The notes under the pieces are model-generated. The model worked only from the letters and a program-made list of their open reading frames with translations. It was not told the origin of the DNA and made no database searches. 64,000 bases of DNA from Adiantum capillus-veneris (taxonomy: Eukaryota; Streptophyta; Polypodiopsida; Polypodiales; Pteridaceae). Position numbers and translations under genes: made by a program. Every line of letters starts with the position of its first letter. Position 1 is the first letter of the stretch. The stretch covers positions 106,341,587 through 106,405,586 of the forward strand of contig CM043966.1 of NCBI GenBank assembly GCA_014529385.2. The letters run 5' to 3'. Below, piece by piece: positions 11,515-24,647 of the stretch.

Positions 11515-11860
11515 AAGTCAAAAATTTGTGACTTTTTGGTCTTTGGAAACTGGTCTTGGGGTACCCTAAAAGTTTGGATTCAGGAAACCTAGTAAAATTC
11601 AGGTTTAGGTGTGTGCTATTGCCCACAAGTTTTCTTCCTAGCTATACCTGACTCAATTTGGAGTTGTGTATCAAAAGCTAGAGCACTTTTAGTGAACTAC
11701 ACTTGAAACACACTCAAAGCAGTCTCAGGACCAGAACACAGGAACTTTGGCTTGTATCTTGGCCTCCAGAAGGTATTTTTAGCTCAAACTTGAGATTTTG
11801 GATGTCCTCAAGTATGTCTACAAGATCACCAAGTCAGATACCCCCACTATGCTGAGAGGT

Positions 11861-13700
11861 ACATGGATCGCGATCCATGTTCCTTGTCAATTTTTTTTTC
11901 CAAATTTTTACTGTGGGTAGACAAGGTCATAAGCAGGCTATATACCAATTTTCAGCAAATTCTGAGGTGGAGGTACATGGATCGCGATCCATGTTCAACC
12001 ACATCTCGACTTGTCCTCTTGGCAGCTTGTTGCACTTTATGTCCACAAGCTAAATCTCAAATCTTTTTGAATTTGGACTTGTTTTGACAGGCCAAATGGT
12101 CAATACAAGGTCTGCATTGCGGTTTTCACTTTGTCACCTGTTTTGTTCCTTTTTGACCCAAATTTGCTCAATTTTTTTCAAAATTGGACTTGGGGATATG
12201 TTTTCTTGTGTAGGCATTACTGATCTGGAAATTTTCAAGTGAAGCTGTCACCATGGGTACATGGATCGCAATCCACGTTTGGAGCCCAAATTGACTTCTT
12301 CTGGTACCATCCTATTCAACATGATTAGGAGGTCCTATGGTATCAAATTTTTTGAAAATGGACCTCTGGATTGAAAGTTAGGTCAGTTCTGGTACTTGCT
12401 TAGAGTACCTTGCAGTTCAGGGCTTTTGACTTGGTTTTTGGTATTCAAATTCACTTTTGAAAAGACCACTAGATTCCTTGTGATGTCCTCTAGCTATGGT
12501 GCAAATATGGTATCAGTCTGTGACAAAGGAACATGGATCGCGATCCATGTACCTTTGTGTCAGATGACAGTGAAACTTGTGGCACGGCTTCCCCTTGGTC
12601 CACTGATCCCTGCTATATGGTTTTTGTGTGATTTGGACCACTTTAGGTCAAGCAAAAGTCAATTCACAAGTCTGTTTTAGGGTTTTCACCTTAAACTGTT
12701 TTTGACTCTTTTCACCCACTTTTTGAACTTTTTTGACAAAATTTCTTTGGGGAATTTTGTTCACAATGGTCTGTGCTATAGGTAGGAAAATTTTCTGTTC
12801 AAAAATTCCTCTGGGGTACATGGATCGCGATCCATGTTCCAGTACTTTTGGATCTGAAAGTTTGGTGTGCTAATAGCTTGTGATATTTGTAGACTGCTCA
12901 CAATTTTTTTTGGAATTTGGATCAATTTTGCCCAACCAAAACTGACTTCTACAGTCTGCTGTGATAGTTTAGAGAATGTTTTGTTTTTGGCTCTTTTGAC
13001 CATTTTTTACAACTTTTTTGCATATGGTTCTTTTGGGAAAAGTGCTTGTCTATGTTTCAGCTACCTACTGCTCAAATCTCAGTAAAAAAAAAAATCCAAA
13101 AATTTTCATGAGGTACATGGATCACGATCCATATTTGACCACATTTTGACATGAAACTTGGTCATCTCGTAGTCCATGTTATGGTGACACTATTCCCCAA
13201 ATCTTTTTGAATTTGGACAACTTTTTCCTAGTCAAAAGTGAGTTTTTGTGTCTGCCCTGCGGTTTTTGACTAGTTTCTGTATTTGGCTATATTAACCAAC
13301 TTTTTTCAATTTTTTGACATGGTCCCTTTTGGAAAATTTGTTTCAAATGATATCAGGGATGCACTTGTCAAATATCAGTCCCAAATGTCAAAAAGATACA
13401 TGGATCGCGATCCATGTTTGGCAGCATTTTTTCATGAATTTTGTTCTGTTGGTTCTTTATGCCCTGTAGAAGCCAATTCTCACCCCTTTTTGAATTTGGA
13501 TCCCAAAAAGTTGAAAAAACCCAACTTTTGTGTCTGCAATGCCTGTTTTGCTGTTTTTGCCCTAATAGCCAAATCTGATGTGATTTTTGAGTTTTTCTTT
13601 CAAGCAAACTTGATCAGAGCAGTTTCCGACTTATGCTCACTGTAACTGGTCACTTTTCACCAAAAATGGTTTTTTGGGGTACATGGATCACGATCCATGT
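11861..13700. repeat. Leader array with eight copies of a 20-bp palindrome
   Basis: The sequence ACATGGATCGCGATCCATGT is its own reverse complement and occurs at 11861, 11975, 12531, 12818 and 13398 without change. Three altered copies lie at 12259, 13115 and 13681. Spacing is about 114, 284, 272, 287, 297, 283 and 283 bp. The roughly 285-bp units also share looser blocks such as TTTTTGAATTTGGA. The array lies between the primer site and gag of element A, so it would be in the 5' untranslated leader of its RNA. Most changes in the altered copies are CG-to-CA type. Confidence 0.9.
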
Positions 13701-14231
13701 TCCTCCACAGATTCTTGCCAAACTTTTGAGATTGATTCTAGAGAGTATGTTGATTCCCTTGATCCACAAATTTTTGAATTTGGATCACTTTTTAGGTCTC
13801 TACCATCAAATTTTCATAATTTCAAAGTTATGGTCATTTTGGCCAAAATATGGTTTTCACCCTTTTTACCCTCAATCTTTTAGCCCAAATTTGATGGTGG
13901 TAGTTTCTACTTACCCTACTCGTAAGTACGGAAATGAAACATGAAACAAAAACAAACAAGACGATAAAAAATAAAGTCATTACGGAAAACGGAACAGCAC
14001 TCTGAAAGCATAGAGAAAATCGGAGAATGAGATGCTTTTGGCTATCTCACTCACAACCCTCTTTACTTCTCAAGAATAGATCTATCAAGTCCTCGACTAC
14101 TAAACTCTATCAAACACTAAAACCCCGTGTCTAGCTGCTTCACTGCTAAGGTGTAAATGGAATGGAGAGACAAATCTTAGAAAAAGAACGCTCTAAAAAT
14201 GCACTAGGTCACTCACCATCTAAGGATCATA

Positions 14232-14249
14232 TCCCCTGCAACGACGCCA
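14232..14249 (-). other. Primer binding site of element A
   Basis: On the minus strand the site reads TGGCGTCGTTGCAGGGGA and lies one base inside the LTR end. It resembles the TGGCGCCGTTGCCGGGGA site, complementary to the 3' end of tRNA-Asp, known in Athila and Tat-like plant gypsy elements. Confidence 0.7.
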
Positions 14250-14250
14250 A

Positions 14251-15163
14251 TGTCAGCAGGTCGCCGCGACGGACGTCTGCAGCATAGCTTTCTGGCACTA
14301 ACATAATGTCAATACTCAGGGAAAGTGACTCGGATGGGGCACGGAGACTCTATGAGATCATCAATCTTACAAAGTGAACCTTAATAAGCAAACACACTAG
14401 CTCAACAAGCAAACCAACACTCAATGATCAGGGAAATCTATCTATGTCCTTTCTCACAGCTCTAGGTCATCACGCCATTTTGGCACTCGTACGGACTCAA
14501 AATGCAACGAAACTTTAGGAGGATGTCTAGGACACCTAGGGGCACTATCCTAGCAAGTCTACTTGCAATCCGGCAAGGTAGCAAAATCACGATCCATCAT
14601 GACAAAGGTCATGAAAACTGCAACAGAACTATCCAGAACTATTGTCCTATGGTCTAAGAACACTCTCCTATGGTCAAAACGACTAAAAACAATGATTTAA
14701 GCACTCAAATCTGCAATTATAGCTCATAGACGCATAGTCGCGAACCACAACAAAACCGATAATGCTTACACTTAAATTAAAGAGCAAAGAAAGAGGAACA
14801 CAATACAAGTTTCGAAATCGAAAACGGATTACCCATTCATTAACTGCGATGATTACAAGGTGGAGCAGCTCGTAGCTTGAGCGTGCGTTTTTTGAGCTCC
14901 TTCTTCTTCTTTGAAAGATAAGCCCCTTTCACATTAAAGTTATTGACCTTTATACCTAGGGATTTCTAAATGGCAAGTGGCTGGCTCACATGGACCTTTA
15001 CAAATATCATTACAACATTACAACTCAGGGGATTGATTGCTACTCTGGAATTAGGATTTACACAGAGTATTACTACACTAGCTCGGAAAACTAATAGAGT
15101 ACAAATGTGGTGTCTGGCTACGTGTCCGACCAATTGGATGCCCGTTTGATTTATCCTCAAACA
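14251..15163 (-). repeat. 5' LTR of element A
   Basis: The minus strand starts TGTTTGAGG at 15163 and ends CTGCTGACA at 14251, followed by the primer site. The outer end coincides with the break in a copia LTR (15164 onward). The partner 3' LTR is outside the window, so the exact ends rest on the TG...CA rule, the primer site and the copia junction. Confidence 0.65.
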
Positions 15164-15305
15164 CCGAGCATTGTATATACGCCCATCACTCTAGGGCTAT
15201 CCATCTTTCCATTGCACACTAAGTAACACACTCTCTATTGTGTGTCTTGAGCTTCCTTCGTCTTCTCCAAGCTGTGTGCGTTTCTCTCCAACCCTAATTC
15301 CAACA
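15164..15305 (-). repeat. Copia LTR fragment, inverted relative to element B
   Basis: Read on the minus strand, this stretch matches the first 140 or so bases of the element B LTR (TGTTGGAATTAGGG...ACAATGCTCGG). It is cut at 15164 by the start of the gypsy A LTR. It begins precisely at TGTTGG next to the TRM-like gene fragment, so it is the edge of a second copia insertion of the same family, facing the other way. Confidence 0.85.
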
Positions 15306-16241
15306 AATGTGATCTCTTCGTCCTCCTTTGCAGCAGCATCAAGCAAACGAGCTCCCGTCTTTGTTGCAAGGGGACTTTTGATGGGTGACAGTAACTTGTT
15401 GTGAGTTTTGGAGGGTGAAAGAATCGACCGCAATGCACTTTCGGCTTTTTGAGGAGACAAAGCAAGAAGTTTGCAGAAGAATGATATTTTCGGAACTTGT
15501 GGCAAACCAATGCACGCAGGGGCCTCACATTTGTAGTATCGGACACATTATGTGAGTTTTTTATGGCAGATGATTGTGGATTCACCAATGATTGTTCAGT
15601 AGAGCCTACTCTCTCAACACCATATGTCTTTGCTTTAGAAACAGGTTTGGGATTGCAAGATATTCTATTATCAACCACTGGATAAGTTTGATTTTCTTGT
15701 GCTTGTTGTTTCCTGTCCTTGCATGGCTCAGGTGATCAAGGCATAGTTTCTAATCCCATCAGCTTTGCGACTATGCTTGTACTCCACTTGCTCTTCTTCT
15801 TCTTAGGTGTTTTGTCTTTGTTTGAGTACCTCTTCTACATCATTTGTTAAAACCTTAGGAAATCCAGCCTACAGACATGTATTGCATGTGAACAGAGAGG
15901 TCCAATGATTCTTACCAACAGGAAGAAGTTTTTGAGGGAGCAGACGCTTCCCATTCAATCGTGGATTCCAATCAAAGAGCTAGAAGAAAACGCCTACGCA
16001 CCCACCCAGCTTAGAGTTCCACTTCTTGGAGCCTGGGGTGAGGTTGGACAACACTTTTCTGGGTGGATCCGACATGGTGAAGGCCCAACGAGGGAACAAA
16101 GAAAAGCAATGGCTACAAGATACGGCTTTGCGTTCAAGTGAATGAAGAGGAACTTTGTATTCAACAGCCATTCTCCTATTTACAAGCATTTTCGGGCAAA
16201 TTGCATGCACGCTCATGCATGTGAGTCTAAATGTATGCATG
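15306..16241 (-). pseudogene. TRM/LONGIFOLIA-like (DUF3741-type) host gene fragment
   Basis: The minus strand encodes KKKSKWSTSIVAKLMGLETM (about 15740-15800), which fits the (S)PS(V/I)VA(K/R)LMGL(E/D)xxP motif of plant TRM (TON1-recruiting motif) / LONGIFOLIA-like proteins. Downstream stretches (about 15500-15740, then 15197-15505 in another frame) are Ser/Pro/Lys-rich, as in that family. Upstream a short start, MSDPPRKVLSNLTPGSKKW, is visible near 16080. A TGA follows the motif and at least two frame changes exist, so it is a pseudogene. The family acts with TON1 at cortical microtubules. Whether this is a dead locus or a captured fragment is not clear; copia LTRs touch both sides. Confidence 0.55.
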
Positions 16242-16246
16242 CATAT

Positions 16247-16472
16247 TGTTGGAATTAGGGTTGCAGAGAAACGCACACAGCTTGGAGAAGACAAAGGAAG
16301 CTCAAAGCACACAATAGAGAGTGTATTACTTAGTGTGAAATGGAAAGATAGATAGCCCTAGAGTGATGGGCGTATATACAATGCTCGGGGGAAAAAACCT
16401 TCTAAAGAGAAAAAAATGCCCCGGCGGTCCTAGTGTGTTCACACACATCACTACCACATGTATATGGTAACA
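16247..16472 (-). repeat. 3' LTR of copia B
   Basis: A 226-bp repeat matching 21064-21290. It is the downstream LTR because the coding strand is minus. Confidence 0.9.
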
Positions 16473-16547
16473 AAACCCCCCTGCAGTGATGCAGTGAACG
16501 AGAGCTGGCACATGAGTAAAGGGAAGTGCCATGACCTGAGGACATGA

Positions 16548-17057
16548 TCAGTCCACAAAGAGGAGTAAGCCCAAAGCTTTGCGGAAAGCTTCAAGCTTCT
16601 TAAGAGACAATGCCTTTGTGAAAATATCTGCAAGGTTGTCCTGTGTTGGCACATAAGCCAAGTTGATCTCTCCTACTGAGAGCCTCTCCCTGAAATAGTG
16701 GTAATGCACCTCAATGTGCTTTGTGCGAGCATGAAAAACTAGGTTCCTCGCAACTGCCAATGCGCTCAGACTATCAATGTAGATAGTGTTGGCAGTGTCC
16801 TGTCCAACACCCAAATCTCCCATAAGGCGTCTGAGCCATACACACTCAACCGTAGCTGTGAAGACTGTCCTGTACTCAGCCTCACAACTAGAAGTGGCCA
16901 CAGTAGGTTGCTTCTTGCTCAACCATGATATACATGAACTGCCAAGCATGAAACAAAAACCACTTGTGGACACTCGCGTGTCAAAACAACCAGCCCAGTC
17001 TGAGTTCGAAAAAGCATGTAAGTTTGGCGGCAATGATCCCCCCTTGGGATAAAACAA
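16548..17057 (-). CDS. Copia B RNase H domain
   Basis: This frame matches the C-terminal RNase H of copia polyproteins: SDWAGCFDTRVSTSGFCFML, then CEAEYRT, then IYIDSLSALAVARN, and the conserved end HIEVHYHYFRE...LADIFTKAL. The acidic residues of the active site (D in SDWAG, E in CEAEY, D in YIDS) are present. It degrades the RNA strand during reverse transcription. It is separated from the reverse transcriptase by a break between 17057 and 17132, so the polyprotein is not continuous here. Confidence 0.85.
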   Translation of the reverse strand: MFYPKGGSLPPNLHAFSNSDWAGCFDTRVSTSGFCFMLGSSCISWLSKKQPTVATSSCEAEYRTVFTATVECVWLRRLMGDLGVGQDTANTIYIDSLSALAVARNLVFHARTKHIEVHYHYFRERLSVGEINLAYVPTQDNLADIFTKALSLKKLEAFRKALGLLLFVD

Positions 17058-17131
17058 GACAAGATGTAAAGTGCCACTAAGGTAGCGGAAAGCAAATGCT
17101 TAGACCCTGGACTATGCATAAATTTGTTGCC

Positions 17132-18196
17132 CTATGAGACTGCAAACTGAATATATGGCCTCGTGTTGCATACATAAATGAGGCAGCCAACAACAATTTG
17201 GTAAAGAGTGACATCAGCAGGATCGCCAGCATCATGTAGACTCAACTTGAAACCTGTTTCCATGGGAGTGGCAATAGGTTTGCAATCCTGAAGTCCAAAC
17301 TTACATAGCAATGTTTCTATGTAACGTTTTTGACACAAGGCAATACCACCATCACACTGCTTAAACTGTATACCCAAGTAATGATGCAACAGTCCCAAAT
17401 CTTTCATCTTGAAAGTAGCATTCAAATCAGTCTTAAATTCAGCAATATGTCTCTCATTTGGTCCAGTGATCAGCAAATCATCTACATAAAGAACCACAAT
17501 GAGAAGTACATCACCCTCACGCTTTACATACAATGTGCTTTCTGTTGGACTGTTACGAAAGCCTTGTTTGACCAAATGAGTGTCAGCTTTCTCATACCAA
17601 GCACGAGGAGATTGCTTCAACCCATACAAAGCCTTCTTACATCTGCACACTTTGTCCTCTTGTCGTTTTATGACAAAACCGCGAGGCTGCGTTACATAAA
17701 ATTCCTCAAATATGTCACCATTCAAGAAAGCAGTAACAATGTTTGATTGATGTACAGCCCAATCAAAATGAGCTGCCAATGCACATAGAAAACACACAAT
17801 AGTCATACAAAAAGTGGGAGAAAAAGTCTCTTCATAATCTATGCCTTTTTGCTGTGCATAACCCTTTGCAACAAGTCGAGCCTTATGGCGATCGATCTCA
17901 CCATCCAGCTTGCGTTTCAACTTGTAAACCCACTTCGTACCAATGGCCTTTTTTCCAGGAGGAAAATCACATAAATTGCATGTGTCATTTTCTATAAGTG
18001 CATCACATTCTGATTGCATGGCAGCCATCCAATTTTCTGAATTCTGTGCTTCATCAAAAGACAGAGGTTCCTCAACATCATGTAAGCTAGACACACCCAA
18101 AGCATAACAATCTGATGCATAAGATGCATGGAGAGAGCGTGAACGAGTACGACTAGACAAAGGTGCATCCAATTTATTGTCACGCAAAGTGTGCAC
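17132..18196 (-). CDS. Copia B reverse transcriptase
   Basis: The 354-residue frame contains the copia RT hallmarks in order: WVYKLKRKLDGEIDRHKARL, the (V/I)TAFLNGD block, KALYGLKQSPRAWYEK, the catalytic VVLYVDDLLITG (YVDD), MKDLGLLHHYLGI and SLHDAGDP. In many copia elements the AFLNG block is preceded by QMDVKTAFL; here it reads QSNIVTAFL, so the first catalytic aspartate appears replaced by asparagine, which would impair the enzyme. The enzyme would copy the element RNA into DNA in cytoplasmic particles. Confidence 0.9.
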   Translation of the reverse strand: MHTLRDNKLDAPLSSRTRSRSLHASYASDCYALGVSSLHDVEEPLSFDEAQNSENWMAAMQSECDALIENDTCNLCDFPPGKKAIGTKWVYKLKRKLDGEIDRHKARLVAKGYAQQKGIDYEETFSPTFCMTIVCFLCALAAHFDWAVHQSNIVTAFLNGDIFEEFYVTQPRGFVIKRQEDKVCRCKKALYGLKQSPRAWYEKADTHLVKQGFRNSPTESTLYVKREGDVLLIVVLYVDDLLITGPNERHIAEFKTDLNATFKMKDLGLLHHYLGIQFKQCDGGIALCQKRYIETLLCKFGLQDCKPIATPMETGFKLSLHDAGDPADVTLYQIVVGCLIYVCNTRPYIQFAVS

Positions 18197-18199
18197 CAG

Positions 18200-19706
18200 T
18201 CATTTGGGCATACCTCTAGTAGCCCTTTCCTCATCAAGTACATCATGTACATCTGCATCAGTAATATGCTGATCTATAACATTTTTTGAAACCCCCATAG
18301 GCTGTATATTTGCCTCATTGGAACTTACATTCGAACTTCCACCACTGAAAAGAGGCAACAAAGTGTCATAAATGTCTCGTGAGCTTACATTACTATCTCT
18401 AGTACATGACAGCAAGGGCTGAGCAGAATCTTCCACAAACACTACATCCTGTGAAACCAAAATACGCTTTGTTTGCGGATGATACAACCTGTAACCTTTG
18501 CTTTCAGCACTATAACCAACAAAAATACATTTGACAGCCTTATCATCCAATTTTCTGCGCTGTACTTGTGGCACTAAACCATAAGCCAAACAACCAAAAA
18601 CATGCATGCTCAACAAATGGCTTTCTATCATGCCATGCTTCATATGGAGTCATAGACTGCAACGCTTTCGTAGGAAACCTGTTGAGTACATAAGTGGCAC
18701 ACATGACAGCCTCGAGCCAAAACGAATGTGGTAACGCTTGACTCTTGACCATACATCTTGCCATTTTCGTAAGAGACCTGTTTTTCCTCTCATTAACACC
18801 ATTTCGCTGAGGTGTATACAACACTGTACATTGGTGTTTTATCCCACGACTAGCCATAAATGCATTAAATTCATGAGACATGTACTTCCCCTCTCGTTCG
18901 GAACGGAGGGTGCCCATAGTACATTTCGATACATTTTCAACCATAGCCACAAATTGTTTGAAGCACATAAAAACTTCGGACTTTGATTTAAGCGGAAATA
19001 CCATGCATGCTTGGAGTAATCATCAATTAAAGTCACGAAGTACAGGTAATTGCCCAAGGACGGAGTTTGAATGGGCCCACAAACCACTATGCACAAGTTG
19101 CAACCTGCATGTGGCCCGAACTGAACCATCATTTGGAAACTTAGAACGCTGCATCTTTCCCAAAATACATCCTTCACAAACATGTTTGAGAGGTGCCTCA
19201 AGAGGCGGCAAAGAAGCAACCATATCGGATTTTTGCAAACGCAGCAAACTCACAAAATTCAGATGACCAAAACGTGTATGCCAAAGTTTTGCATCTGAAA
19301 TAGCCCTTGAATCTACAACAGCATTTGCAAAAATTTGTCCACACTTGTCATACAAAGTGAGCTTATACATCCCACGGCACAAAACACCAGATGCAACAAT
19401 TTCATCACCAAAACTGAGATCGTGAATTGTACATCTGTCATCCACAAATTTGACTACAAGTCCAAGTCTAGCAAGTGCAGATACAGACAAAAGATTCTTC
19501 TTGATCCCAGGTACATAAAGTGCATCAACAAGTGTGAAGGAACTGCCATTTGTAGCAGTAAGCACAATCTTTCCAACTCCCTGAACCGGATAGGAGGCAT
19601 TGTTGGCACAAGTGACTGAATTCCCCTGAGGGATAGACGAGAGAGAGGTAAACAATTCACGATGTGAGGTAATGTGCTTTGTATCACCACTGTCGAAATA
19701 CCACAC
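18200..19706 (-). pseudogene. Copia B protease tail and integrase
   Basis: Three overlapping frames (19023-19706, 18543-19004, 18200-18643) cover the protease to integrase region. The first starts with the protease site WYFDSGDTKHIT (DSG) and contains the copia pre-integrase motif LWHTRFGHLNFVSL and the CEGCILGKMQR zinc finger. The second has the integrase core, with the usual RSDNGGEY block changed to RSEREGKY, so a catalytic aspartate is lost, and later PQRNGVNERKNRSLTKMAR with its glutamate. Frame changes near 19005-19030 and 18545-18645 break it. Confidence 0.85.
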
Positions 19707-19724
19707 ATGTGAATCTGCAGCAAC

Positions 19725-20854
19725 TCACAAGCATGCATCATGGACAACAGAATTGTAAGTGCACTCTGTGCTAAAAGCCCATTCTGCATCAACATCAGCA
19801 ACACAGTCTCCTTTCACAGAAGACTCAACAATGGCTGCATTTGTAGTGAAACTAGCATTTGCAGTGGAACCACCCTCTTTCTTCTTAGCCTTTTTGGCCT
19901 TCAACTTAGGACATGACTTGATCAAGTGATCATTAGCTTTACAATAATGGCAACGCATTTTCTTTTTGCCCTTATCACGAGAATTTCTAGACGATTTGCT
20001 GCCAGCAGAAGCATTAGGAACAGAATTTTTGCCACTCGCAGCAGAACCATAAGAAGTGGTTGCATTGCTGTTACCACCCTTTCTTTGAGAAGCAAGAAAA
20101 GCCTGTTCAACTGCACGCTGCCTAGTCCTGTTTTTTCTGGAAAGTGACTCTTGCAACAGCAATGTCCATAATGCATCAAACTTGACAACTTCAGGATTTC
20201 CTTGGGTCATCAGTCTCCAAGTACTAGCAAAAGTCTGGTAGAAATCTGGTAAGGCATCAAGAACAGTCTACACAAGGGAACTATCTGAAATGACTTCACC
20301 TGCAAAAATAAGTTGCTCATTGATATCCTTAACACCAGCAAGAAAAGTGTCCATATCATCTTCCTCATGCATAGTCTTTGAATCCAGTTCTTTACGCAGC
20401 AAAGCAATTTTAGCCTCATTGGGACTTGCATAAAGACCAACCAATATATCCCAAGCCTGTTTTGCAGATTTCACTAAACGGGTGTGAGGAACAATGACGC
20501 GCTTCACAAACAATGCAATCAATGCGGGATCCTGCGCATCCTTTACATCCCAACGAGCGTGTTCTGCCGTAGGCAAAACAACTCTAATAGCAGTAATCCT
20601 TGCAGCAAGACCTGCAACATCCTCAACATTGCCTGCATCCTCAGAACCAGGACGTACATCAATGCCCTGCACAATATTCTAGACGGCCTTTGACACAAGA
20701 ACGTGTTGCACCATATAAGCCCACATAGGGTAATTGTCCCCATCCAACCTGTCCTCAGCAACAAACATCTTGAACACATCTGTGTTGTTGTCAGCCATGG
20801 TAAATGTTGCACTTGATGTGAAAATTTCTCGAAAATAGGGGAAACAAAGCACAA
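19725..20854 (-). pseudogene. Copia B gag with internal stops
   Basis: The gag frame begins at the ATG of MADNNTDVFKMFVAEDRLDG (about 20799) and contains the copia gag signature NYPMWAYMV, then AWDILVGLYAS and LDSKTMHEEDDMDTFLAG. It ends with a zinc knuckle, C-x2-C-x4-H-x4-C, in CHYCKANDHLIKSC (about 19930). Stops occur in frame at 20679-20681 (TAG), 20268-20270 (TAG) and 19725-19727 (TGA). All three fit single C-to-T or G-to-A changes. Gag packages the element RNA. Confidence 0.85.
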
Positions 20855-21063
20855 ACCGCAGAAGACTGCAGGAACCTGTTATGTAGAAAACGGAAGTGAC
20901 AGAAATTCTGCATAAAATGACAAAATTGCCTGTGCAGACCTGCCTGTAGTGGAAACGAAGGCCGAAATGAGCCCGAATCAGAAATCTGAGCAGACCTGTG
21001 AATGCTCGCCAAACCTCACTATAATCGGAGAAAGTGAGTAGGTGTGTGTTGGAGCATACCAAT

Positions 21064-21290
21064 TGTTGGAATTAGGGTTGCAGAAAAACACACACAGCTT
21101 GGAGAAGACAAAGGAAGCTCCAAGCACACAATAGAGAGTGTATTAGTTAGTGTGCAATGGAAAGATAGATAGCCCTAGAGTGATGGGCGTATTTACAATG
21201 CTCGGGGAAAAAAACCTCATAAAGAGGGAAAAAATGCCCCGGGGGTACTAGTGTGTTCACACACATCACTACCACATGCATATGGTAACA
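21064..21290 (-). repeat. 5' LTR of copia B
   Basis: This matches 16247-16472. On the minus strand the sequence just inside reads ATTGGTATGCTCC, a degraded form of the TGGTATCAGAGC initiator-tRNA-Met primer site typical of copia elements. Confidence 0.85.
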
Positions 21291-24180
<2,890 letters not shown>

Positions 24181-24184
24181 AAAT

Positions 24185-24186
<2 letters not shown>

Positions 24187-24244
<58 letters not shown>

Positions 24245-24598
24245 ATGTCATGGAAGTAGTGTACTAGAAACCTTGTTTCTAGAGAGAGAAAAGAGAGAGA
24301 GAGAGAGAGAGCATGTCATGGAAGTAGTGTACTAGAAAGCTTGTTTCTAGAGAGAGAGAAAGATGTCCACTTATCATGGAAGTAGTGTACTTGAAAGCTT
24401 GTTTCTAGAGAGAGAGAAATATGTCCACTTGCTCTCTCTCTAAGATGTCCACTTGTCATGGAAGTAGTGTACTAGAAAGCTTGTTTCTAGAGAGAGAGAA
24501 AGATGTCCACTTGCTCTCTCTTTTCTCTCTCTAGAAACAAGCTTTCTAGTACACTACTTCCATGACATGCTCTCTCTCTCTCTCTCTCTCCTCTCCCC

Positions 24599-24647
<49 letters not shown>
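24187..24647. repeat. GA/CT-bordered foldback with direct and inverted units
   Basis: A GA tract (24187-24242) is followed by a unit containing CATGTCATGGAAGTAGTGTA...GCTTGTTTCTAG. The unit is repeated directly at about 24244, 24312, 24374 (partial) and 24453, with ATGTCCACTT spacers. One copy then follows in inverted orientation (about 24527-24572) and a CT tract. A 47-base C run closes it. The last direct and the inverted copy could form a long hairpin. Confidence 0.8.

Larger units (their letters stand above)
1..15163 (-). mobile_element. Ty3/gypsy LTR retrotransposon A, 5' part, nested insertions
   Basis: The order on the minus strand is 5' LTR (14251-15163), primer binding site (about 14232-14249), long leader with palindromic repeats, gag (11514 down to about 4560, interrupted by a solo LTR), retropepsin-like protease (about 3550-3127) and further ORFs to the left edge. 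Reverse transcriptase and integrase are not visible, so they lie outside the window or are lost. The primer site begins TGGCG and resembles the tRNA-Asp-type sites of Athila/Tat-like plant gypsy elements. The element sits inside a copia LTR: the 5' LTR starts TGTTTGAGG exactly where copia LTR homology stops. Its age is shown by stop codons and frameshifts in gag and protease. Confidence 0.8.
16247..21290 (-). mobile_element. Ty1/copia retrotransposon B, full length, decayed
   Basis: LTRs at 16247-16472 and 21064-21290 read TGTTGGAATTAGGG...TATGGTAACA on the plus strand and differ at roughly a dozen or more positions by eye. The internal region on the minus strand has gag, protease, integrase, reverse transcriptase and RNase H in copia order. 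Flanks are CATAT (16242-16246) and CACAT (21291-21295), an imperfect 5-bp duplication. A polypurine-like GCAGGGGGG lies inside the 3' LTR near 16480. Gag, protease and integrase are interrupted by stops or frameshifts, so this copy is not autonomous. Confidence 0.9.

Noticed and set aside
12396-13645. Several open frames containing MDRDPC
   Set aside because: The shared peptide is the palindromic repeat read in different frames and on both strands.
11861-13700. Regular palindromes resembling a CRISPR array
   Set aside because: Spacing is near 285 bp, spacers are related to each other, and the setting is a plant retrotransposon leader.
15905-16141. 78-residue plus-strand frame beside copia B
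   Set aside because: Opposite to the TRM-like gene fragment, which has the recognisable motif on the minus strand.
17330-17746. 138-residue plus-strand frame within copia B
   Set aside because: Antisense shadow of the reverse transcriptase frame.
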